Of a stretch of 30,226 nucleotides of DNA, positions 25,289 through 30,226 are shown in pieces. Made by a program: the position numbers and the translations under genes. Source of the DNA: Bacteroidales bacterium. GTDB lineage: Bacteria; Bacteroidota; Bacteroidia; Bacteroidales; UBA932. Each line of letters opens with the position of its first letter. Position 1 is the first letter of the stretch. The notes under the pieces are model-generated. The model did no database searches and was not told the DNA's origin. It worked only from the letters and a program-made list of their open reading frames with translations. The stretch lies in assembly GCA_017461285.1 (NCBI GenBank), contig JAFTYS010000077.1:1-30226 (forward strand), in the 5' to 3' direction.

Positions 25289-27469
25289 ATGAGCAAGAAA
25301 TTCAACAGAACGCTTGTGACCTGTGCACTTCCATATGCGAATGGTCCAGTCCATATCGGCCACCTCGCCGGTGTGTATGTGCCTGCCGACATCTATGTCA
25401 GGTACCTCAGGATGAGGGGAGAGGACGTACTTTATGTGTGCGGATCGGATGAGCACGGAGTTCCTATCACCATCAAGGCACAGAAGGAAGGCTGCACTCC
25501 GCAGGACATCGTGGACAGGTACCACAAGATCATCAAGAACTCTTTCACAGGTCTCGGAATCAATTTCGACATATACTCACGCACTTCTTCGAAGACCCAT
25601 CACAAGAATGCTGCGGACTTCTTCCGCAGACTTTATGACGAGGGAAAGTTCATAGAGAAGGTAAGCGAGCAGTACTATGACGAGGAAGCTAAGACCTTCC
25701 TCGCTGACCGCTACATCACCGGAACATGTCCTCGCTGCGGCGCTGAAGGAGCATACGGAGACCAGTGCGAGAAGTGCGGCGCCACCCTCAGCCCAGACGA
25801 GCTCATCAATCCGAAATCAGCCCTCAGCGGCGGCGAGCTTGTAAAGAAGGAGACCAAGCATTGGTACCTGCCTCTTGACAAGTACGAGGGATGGCTTTCA
25901 GAGTGGATTCTTGAAGGACATAAGGAGTGGAGAAGCAATGTCTACGGACAGTGCAAGAGCTGGATTGACGGCGGCCTCCAGCCGCGTGCGGTCAGCCGTG
26001 ACCTTAACTGGGGCGTTCCTGTGCCTGTCGAGGGTTCAGAAGGAAAGGTCCTTTATGTATGGTTCGATGCTCCTATCGGATATATTTCCAACACCCAGGA
26101 GCTTCTTCCGCAGACATGGGAGAAGTGGTGGAAGAGCGAGGATACCAAGCTTGTCCATTTCATCGGAAAGGACAATATCGTGTTCCACTGCATCGTGTTC
26201 CCATCCATGCTGAAGGCGGACGGCAGCTATATCCTTCCGGATAATGTCCCTGCAAACGAGTTCCTCAACCTTGAGGGAGACAAGATATCGACTTCACGCG
26301 GATGGGCTGTATGGCTCCATGAGTATCTGGAGCAGTTCCCTGGAAAGGAGGACGTGCTCCGTTATGTGCTTACAGCCAATGCTCCTGAAACCAAGGACAA
26401 CGACTTCTCATGGAAGGATTTCCAGGCACGCAACAACAGCGAGCTTGTCGCTATCCTCGGTAACTTCGTGAACCGTGCTGTTGTGCTTACACATAAATAT
26501 TTTGACGGAAAGGTTCCGGCCGACCTCAAGCCTGAGGCCATCGATGCCGAGACTCTTGCGCAGATCCAGCCTCTGAAGGAGGAGATGCAGCGCTATCTTG
26601 ACGGATACAAGTTCCGTGAAGCCCTTAAGGAGGCTATGAACATCGCCCGTCTCGGAAACAAGTACCTTACCGATACAGAGCCATGGAAGGTTGCCAAGAC
26701 AGATATGGACAGGACGGCATCTATCCTGAATGTGTCGCTTCAGATATGCGCTTCGCTTGCAATCGCATTCGAGCCTTTCCTTCCGTTCTCTGCAGAGAAG
26801 CTCCGCGGCATCCTGAATGTGGGCATCGCTGCCGGTGCTGACCATCGTGCAGGAGAAGAAGGTTCTGTAAGCGTGAACATATACCAGGCTGGCGAGGGTG
26901 CCGCTCTTCATACTTCTTCTGTCATTCCGAGCGAAGTCGAGGGATCTCTTACCCTTTCATGGGACGACCTCGGCAAGGCTTCCATTCTTCCTGCCGGCCA
27001 TCAGCTCAACCCTGCGACCCTTCTTTTCGCGAAAATCGAGGATGAGGTGGTGGATGCGCAGATCGCCCGTCTCGAGGCGATCCGTGCAGAGCGCGAGGCA
27101 GCTGCAAAGGCTGCCGAGGCTGCGGTCGTGACTCCGCAGAAGGAGGAGTGCACATTCGATGATTTCGGCAAGATGGACATAAGGACTGCGACTGTCCTTG
27201 AGGCTGAGCGTGTGCCTAAGACTGACAAGCTTCTTAAGCTTACCATAGATACAGGTATCGACAAGCGTGTTATCGTTTCAGGTATTGCCGAGCAGTATTC
27301 TCCGGAGGAGATGGTGGGCAGGCAGATATGCATTCTTGCCAATCTTGCTCCGCGTAAGATACGTGGCATCGAGTCGAAGGGTATGATCCTTATGGCCCGT
27401 CAGAATGACGGCAAAATGCGTTTCATTACGCCTGCGGAGACTCTTTGCAATGGTGCAGAGATTGGCTGA
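25289..27469 (+). CDS. metG: Methionyl-tRNA synthetase with C-terminal tRNA-binding domain and repeat-derived insert
   Basis: The protein has 726 residues. The class I signatures are HIGH at 22-25 ([12 protein letters not shown]) and KISTS at 332-336, the KMSKS-type loop. A zinc knuckle lies at CPRCG...CEKCG. The anticodon-binding helices occupy about 400-525, and the C-terminal EMAPII/CsaA-like tRNA-binding domain (about 620-726) shows [17 protein letters not shown] and [14 protein letters not shown]. Between them, residues 545-554 ([10 protein letters not shown]) come from an interspersed repeat that reads in frame. The active enzyme attaches methionine to tRNA and is essential. No second metG is visible in the window, so the insert is presumably tolerated in a flexible linker. 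Confidence 0.97.
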   Translation: MSKKFNRTLVTCALPYANGPVHIGHLAGVYVPADIYVRYLRMRGEDVLYVCGSDEHGVPITIKAQKEGCTPQDIVDRYHKIIKNSFTGLGINFDIYSRTSSKTHHKNAADFFRRLYDEGKFIEKVSEQYYDEEAKTFLADRYITGTCPRCGAEGAYGDQCEKCGATLSPDELINPKSALSGGELVKKETKHWYLPLDKYEGWLSEWILEGHKEWRSNVYGQCKSWIDGGLQPRAVSRDLNWGVPVPVEGSEGKVLYVWFDAPIGYISNTQELLPQTWEKWWKSEDTKLVHFIGKDNIVFHCIVFPSMLKADGSYILPDNVPANEFLNLEGDKISTSRGWAVWLHEYLEQFPGKEDVLRYVLTANAPETKDNDFSWKDFQARNNSELVAILGNFVNRAVVLTHKYFDGKVPADLKPEAIDAETLAQIQPLKEEMQRYLDGYKFREALKEAMNIARLGNKYLTDTEPWKVAKTDMDRTASILNVSLQICASLAIAFEPFLPFSAEKLRGILNVGIAAGADHRAGEEGSVSVNIYQAGEGAALHTSSVIPSEVEGSLTLSWDDLGKASILPAGHQLNPATLLFAKIEDEVVDAQIARLEAIRAEREAAAKAAEAAVVTPQKEECTFDDFGKMDIRTATVLEAERVPKTDKLLKLTIDTGIDKRVIVSGIAEQYSPEEMVGRQICILANLAPRKIRGIESKGMILMARQNDGKMRFITPAETLCNGAEIG
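26921..26950. repeat. GTCATnCTGAnCGAAG repeat inside metG
   Basis: GTCATTCCGAGCGAAGTCGA followed by GGGATCTCTT matches the family seen at 7860, 8986, 14925 and 27824. It lies fully inside the coding sequence and is translated as [10 protein letters not shown], joining two domains of MetG. Confidence 0.85.
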
Positions 27470-27513
27470 TAACGGTCATATGTGAATGTGCGGGGATATG
27501 CTTGCTCTGCCGT

Positions 27514-27556
27514 GACCCCCTCCCACTTTGTGGGCCCCTCCCCCTACGCGGGGGTG
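27514..27556. repeat. GC-rich two-hairpin core, intergenic copy
   Basis: The sequence contains CCCACTTTGTGGG followed by CCCCTCCCCCTACGCGGGGG. It is the same core as the three copies in murB and the inverted one at 11081-11117. The outer ends found in the murB copies are not recognisable here. Confidence 0.85.
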
Positions 27557-27772
27557 CGATGTCAGACAGATCAAGCACATCCCCACCCAAGGGTCATATA
27601 CGCCCGTTATCAGCCGTCTCTCGGACATGCGGAGTGCTCTTCCGGCTACATTTATGGCGACGGGGTGCGATGTCAGACAGATCAAGCACATCCCCACCCA
27701 AGGGTCACATACGCCCGTTATCAGCCGTCTCTCGGACATGCGGAGTGCTCCTCCGCCTACATTTTTGGCGAC
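27551..27772. repeat. Tandem duplication, 2 x 111 bases
   Basis: Unit 1 is 27551-27661 and unit 2 is 27662-27772. They differ at only a few positions, for example GGTCATATACG against GGTCACATACG, CTCTTCCGGC against CTCCTCCGCC, and TTTATGG against TTTTTGG. 111 is a multiple of three, so frames pass through, but no protein is recognised. Each unit contains CCGTTATCAGCC (27604-27615 and 27715-27726), the reverse complement of bases spanning the metG stop codon. Confidence 0.9.
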
Positions 27773-27823
27773 GGCTGACGGTTTTGTGATGTAGAAGCTT
27801 CAGTGGGATTTAAAGTATAGCAT

Positions 27824-27852
27824 GTCATGCTGAACGAAGTGAAGCATCTTTA
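27824..27852. repeat. GTCATnCTGAnCGAAG interspersed repeat before murB
   Basis: GTCATGCTGAACGAAGTGAA followed by GCATCTTTA, 31 bases upstream of the murB start. Its position suggests it may contribute to the murB leader or promoter region. Confidence 0.8.
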
Positions 27853-27883
27853 ATGCAGGTTGTTTTTGAAAAATTCCTAAAAG

Positions 27884-29284
27884 ATGATAAAGACCAGTTA
27901 CTATCATGATCTGACGAAGATGAACACCTTCGGGATGAAGGTAAAGGCTCGCTGTTTCATTGAATATGATTCGGTGGCTGATCTTGTGGACATCGAATTT
28001 GAAGAGCTGGCGCGTCCGGTCCTTCATATTGGCGGGGGCAGCAATCTGCTGTTTACCGACGATTTCAAAGGCACCGTCCTGCATTCTAAGATCAATTTCA
28101 TAGAAATACTGGGCGAGTGCCAATGTGTTCCAGTGGCCCCCTCCCAGCTGTCGCCGGGCCCCTCCCCCTACCCTGGGGTGGGAAAATGCCACTTCCGCAC
28201 AAATGGCACATCGCCTGAAGAAATGGATTCGTCGGATGCAGGAGCAGAAAACGCGCGGGATGTAGTGCTGGTGTCGGTTGGTGCTGGAGTGGTGTTTGAT
28301 GATTTCTGCGCCTGGGCTGCGAAGGAAGGATTGTGGGGCGTGGAGAACCTGTCATATATTCCTGGCGAGGTGGGTGCATCGGCTGTCCAGAATATCGGGG
28401 CTTATGGCGTCGAGGTGAAGGATGTGATCCATAGGGTGTACTGCTATGACACCGTTGAGGAGGAGTTCGTCAATTTCTCCGTTGAGGAATGTGGCTATGG
28501 CTATCGTGACTCGATCTTCAAGAATCCTGAGATCAAGGGCCGCTATATCGTGACCCATGTGGTCTTTGCCCTTTCACGTGATTCGCAGCCGAAGCTGGAT
28601 TATGGTCACCTGAAGGATGCAGTGGCAAAAGCCATCGGCGAGTGCCAATGTATTCCGGAGACCCCCTCCCACTCCATGGGCCCCTCCCCCTACCCGGGGG
28701 TGGGAAAATGTCTCCTCCATACAAACGGCACATCGCCTGAATCGGTCATCCGTTTTGAGGCAGTGACCCCGGCGCTGATAAGGAAGGTGATAATAAAAAT
28801 CAGGAAGGAGAAGCTGCCGGAGCCTTCTGTGAAGGGAAGCGCAGGAAGCTTCTTCAAGAATCCTGTGGTATCTCCTGAGCATTTCGCCCGCATCGAGGCC
28901 GCAGCCAAGGCCGAACATGGCCCGGACTACAAGGTTCCGCACTATGTGATCGAGTGCCAATGTGTTCCGGAGACCCCCTCCCACTCCGTGGGCCCCTCCC
29001 CCTACCCGGGGGTGGGAAAATGTCCCCTCCACACAAATGGCATATCGACTCCTGAAGAACGATATACAATGATAAAGGTTCCCGCTGCCTGGATGATCGA
29101 GCAGTGCGGATGGAAGGGAAAGAGAAGCGGCGGAGCGGCAGTGTGGGAAAAGCAGCCTCTCGTGATCGTCAATTACACCGGTGAAGCATATCCAGAAGAG
29201 ATCATCGGCCTCGAAAAACGCATAATCGCATCCGTCAAAGCCAAATTCGGCGTCGACCTCCACCCCGAGGTCGAACATGTCTAG
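27884..29284 (+). CDS. murB: UDP-N-acetylenolpyruvoylglucosamine reductase with three repeat-derived inserts
   Basis: The protein has 466 residues, against roughly 300-345 for the family. The MurB hallmarks are all present and in order: MNTFGMKVKARCF near the start, HIGGGSNLLFTDDFKGTVL (FAD site), VSVGAGVVFDDFCAWA, NLSYIPGEVGASAVQNIGAYG, CGYGYRDSIFK, GSAGSFFKNPVV with the catalytic Ser, VPAAWMIEQCGWKGKRSGGAAV, and LHPEV with the catalytic Glu at the end. Three extra segments at residues about 77-110, 252-284 and 357-388 share the pattern ECQC-P--PS---GPSPYPGVGKC--HTNG and are absent from other MurB proteins known to me. Each interrupts a loop between conserved blocks and keeps the frame. The enzyme reduces the enolpyruvyl group in peptidoglycan precursor synthesis and is essential. 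With no stop or frameshift and an intact active site, I infer it is functional. Confidence 0.94.
   Translation: MIKTSYYHDLTKMNTFGMKVKARCFIEYDSVADLVDIEFEELARPVLHIGGGSNLLFTDDFKGTVLHSKINFIEILGECQCVPVAPSQLSPGPSPYPGVGKCHFRTNGTSPEEMDSSDAGAENARDVVLVSVGAGVVFDDFCAWAAKEGLWGVENLSYIPGEVGASAVQNIGAYGVEVKDVIHRVYCYDTVEEEFVNFSVEECGYGYRDSIFKNPEIKGRYIVTHVVFALSRDSQPKLDYGHLKDAVAKAIGECQCIPETPSHSMGPSPYPGVGKCLLHTNGTSPESVIRFEAVTPALIRKVIIKIRKEKLPEPSVKGSAGSFFKNPVVSPEHFARIEAAAKAEHGPDYKVPHYVIECQCVPETPSHSVGPSPYPGVGKCPLHTNGISTPEERYTMIKVPAAWMIEQCGWKGKRSGGAAVWEKQPLVIVNYTGEAYPEEIIGLEKRIIASVKAKFGVDLHPEVEHV
28114..28213. repeat. murB in-frame element, copy A (100 bases)
   Basis: Begins CGAGTGCCAATGT and ends ACAAATGGCACATCG, with the GC-rich core at about 28136-28182. 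The ends TGCCAATGTG and CACAAATGGCA are imperfect inverted repeats of each other. This copy is the most divergent and is 3 bases longer than the other two, which keeps the frame. Confidence 0.9.
28639..28735. repeat. murB in-frame element, copy B (97 bases)
   Basis: Same ends as copy A (CGAGTGCCAATGT, GGCACATCG), with the core at 28661-28704, including CCCACTCCATGGG and CCCGGG. It lies between LDYGHLKDAVAKA and TPALIRKVIIKIRKEKLP of MurB. Confidence 0.92.
28951..29047. repeat. murB in-frame element, copy C (97 bases)
   Basis: Same length as copy B and nearly identical through the core (28973-29016, with CCCACTCCGTGGG). It lies between VPHYVI and YTMIKVPAAWMIEQCG. ATCG occurs at both edges, which could be a short target duplication but is too short to be sure. 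Confidence 0.92.
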
Positions 29285-29612
29285 CAGCCTTCTTCAGCCG
29301 CTAGCTTCGTCGTCTGTTCCGCATCGTCTTTCAGTTCCACAAATCAGAGTCGACATCTTTTAGAGGTAGGCTTTAATTGGGTTTACTTAAATCAGGAAAT
29401 GACACGTCGTCTTTCTGCCTCGCTATCTGGTTTCTTATGTCGGAGGAATACCGATTCGCGATACTTAATATGTTGTGTTATAGGATTTTGTGTATAATCG
29501 CCTGCGGCAAATTGAGCGGGCGATCATGTGTAAGCTGTTGGCGTTCAGTCTTTAAAGGGCTCAGGAGTATGCGGACGCTGGCATTGGAGCGTCTGCTGAA
29601 CTTATGCTCTAC

Positions 29613-29788
29613 TTTTTGCGGCGACCGGCGATAGTGGTTTTTCTTAAGGCGTTGATATGAAGTGAGTTATGAAATATGTCTGACGCCGGTACCCCAGTTA
29701 GAGAGGGGTACCAGCGTTATGTGTTTTCTGTAATGTGTTGATTGCCAGTAGTTTGTAAAATTACACTGTCGCCGGTCGCCGCAAAAAA
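29613..29788. repeat. Inverted-repeat element with nested palindrome (MITE-like)
   Basis: The ends TTTTTGCGGCGACCGGCGA (29613 onward, to 29636) and the matching stretch at 29764-29788 are reverse complements over about 24 bases with one mismatch. The interior holds a second palindrome, ACGCCGGTACCCC (29693-29705) against GGGGTACCAGCGT (29715-29727). It has no coding capacity, which fits a short non-autonomous mobile element. No target duplication is evident. Confidence 0.8.
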
Positions 29789-29796
29789 GACCTTCT

Positions 29797-29823
29797 AAAG
29801 ATGCTTCACTCCGTTCAGCATGA
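29797..29823. repeat. GTCATnCTGAnCGAAG-family repeat, reverse orientation
   Basis: AAAGATGCTTCACTCCGTTC followed by AGCATGA is the reverse complement of the family form, directly after the inverted-repeat element. Confidence 0.75.
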
Positions 29824-29911
29824 TAGTGAAGAGGTAGAGCTTCAGTTGTCTATGCCAATACGTCCGTAAAGTCACGTCGGTTTCCGGACCAACACGGCAA
29901 ATCGTCCGCTC

Positions 29912-30064
29912 TGTCCGGGAAACAGACAGTTTATCCGGACGGCAACCTCGGCTTGTTAACCTTGTCCGGTAAACAGGCAGCTTATCCGGACGGCAACCTC
30001 GGCTTGTTAACCTTGTCCGTAAAACAGACAGTTTATCCGGACGACAACGCCAGATTGTCAACTT
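29912..30064. repeat. 51-base tandem repeat array (about three units)
   Basis: Units begin near 29912, 29963 and 30014, with a period of 51 bases, and degraded part-units flank both sides. Each unit carries GTCCGG and CCGGAC around an AAACAGnCAG core, so each can form a small hairpin. 51 is a multiple of three, and the minus strand gives a 17-residue periodic frame, but it has no signal or family resemblance and I do not call it a gene. Confidence 0.88.
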
Positions 30065-30112
30065 CATCCGAATGGGGTTTATCGCCCGTTTACCTACAAA
30101 TACCGCCGCCGG

Positions 30113-30144
30113 TTGAGGTTGTATTGGTTTTTTGCGTATATTTA
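30113..30144 (+). promoter_or_regulatory. Possible Bacteroidota-type promoter
   Basis: TATATTTA (30137-30144) differs from TAnnTTTG by one base, and a TTG (30113-30115) lies 21 bases upstream. It would serve the partial gene at 30167. Confidence 0.35.
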
Positions 30145-30166
30145 GGCGATATAATTCTTTAATTCT

Positions 30167-30226
30167 ATGAAAACGAGATTCATATTTATTCTATTGGGAC
30201 TTATGACCCTGAACCTTTCGGCCCAG
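30167..30226 (+). CDS. N-terminal signal peptide of an exported protein (3' end outside window)
   Basis: The first 20 codons read MKTRFIFILLGLMTLNLSAQ. This is a typical Bacteroidota signal peptide with Lys/Arg at the start, a hydrophobic core, and an SAQ cleavage end. No lipobox Cys is visible up to the window edge. The product cannot be named. A possible promoter lies just upstream. Confidence 0.75.
   Translation, partial: MKTRFIFILLGLMTLNLSAQ

Larger units (their letters stand above)
27470..27883. other. metG-murB intergenic region (414 bases): repeats only
   Basis: No convincing gene is present. From left to right it holds a 12-base segment (27464-27475, reaching into metG's end) that is the reverse complement of part of each tandem unit, the GC-rich core (27514-27556), two copies of a 111-base unit, and one interspersed repeat just before murB. 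Open frames here run through the repeats on several frames because the repeats have few stops. Confidence 0.75.
29285..30166. other. Intergenic region (882 bases) with palindromes and tandem repeats, no clear gene
   Basis: No protein of a known family is readable on either strand. The first 200 or so bases have no features I can name. From about 29497 the region is packed with inverted repeats (ATCGCC/GGCGAT near 29500-29525, GCGGACGCT/AGCGTCTGC at 29571-29596), then a larger inverted element, an interspersed repeat, and a 51-base tandem array. One open frame of 85 codons (29377-29634) has no recognisable features and ends in the palindrome, so I do not call it. Confidence 0.7.

Noticed and set aside
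27445..27794. Small genes in the metG-murB gap
   Set aside because: Several frames on both strands stay open only because the 111-base tandem units lack stops; none has a plausible start context or recognisable product.
28574..29278. Minus-strand gene of 234 codons opposite murB
   Set aside because: It is antisense to a clear MurB reading frame and stays open partly because the inserted elements are stop-free on both strands.
27884..29284. murB as a pseudogene or several broken pieces because of its length
   Set aside because: The frame is continuous, all catalytic and FAD-binding blocks are present in order, and the extra length is explained by three in-frame repeat copies.
29377..29634. 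Plus-strand gene of 85 codons after murB
   Set aside because: It has no recognisable features, runs into palindromic repeats, and its composition looks intergenic.
29912..30064. CRISPR array
   Set aside because: The 51-base units follow each other directly without unique spacers, and no cas genes are present.
29795..30067. Small minus-strand gene encoding 17-residue repeats
   Set aside because: The open frame is a by-product of a tandem repeat whose unit is a multiple of three; it has no signal, family resemblance or promoter.

Overview
The window looks like chromosomal DNA from a member of the Bacteroidota, most likely Bacteroidales. Four things point there: BACON and DUF5689 domains on lipoproteins, a TonB-dependent receptor, promoter boxes of the TAnnTTTG type, and repeats that read as '[11 protein letters not shown]' when translated. 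The genus cannot be fixed from the sequence alone.

Layout. Positions 1-8973 (+ strand) carry a cell-surface nucleic-acid locus: the end of one lipoprotein gene, a paralogous BACON/OB-fold lipoprotein, a NUC1-type secreted nuclease lipoprotein, an exported EEP-fold nuclease/phosphatase, a TonB-dependent receptor and a DUF5689 lipoprotein. A plausible reading is a system that degrades extracellular DNA or RNA and imports the products. Positions 9037-11031 hold an M3 (Dcp-type) peptidase lipoprotein. On the minus strand, 11157-16494 is a compact run yigZ-pyrB-pyrI-serC-serA-DUF1015, joining pyrimidine and serine synthesis. Positions 16641-18084 (+) hold a pRiA4b-ORF3-like protein overlapping miaA, and miaA meets recQ (-) tail to tail with overlapping stop codons. 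Positions 20481-21652 (+) hold an FKBP-type prolyl isomerase lipoprotein and a DUF3127 protein with an SSB-like tail, followed by a convergent PHP-family phosphatase (-). Positions 22597-27469 (+) form a DUF308-dnaG-metG run, then murB at 27884-29284. The last 0.9 kb is intergenic and rich in palindromes and tandem repeats, ending in the first 20 codons of a new exported protein.

The most unusual signal is the behaviour of short mobile-looking repeats. A roughly 97-100 bp element with imperfect inverted ends and a GC-rich two-hairpin core sits three times, in frame, inside murB. It adds about 33 residues each time while every recognisable MurB motif stays intact. Its core also occurs between metG and murB and, inverted inside a 28-bp stem, between the Dcp-type gene and the DUF1015 gene. 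A second family (GTCATnCTGAnCGAAG...) lies between genes in several places and once inside metG, in frame. Intergenic repeats of this sort appear able to enter essential genes and be translated.
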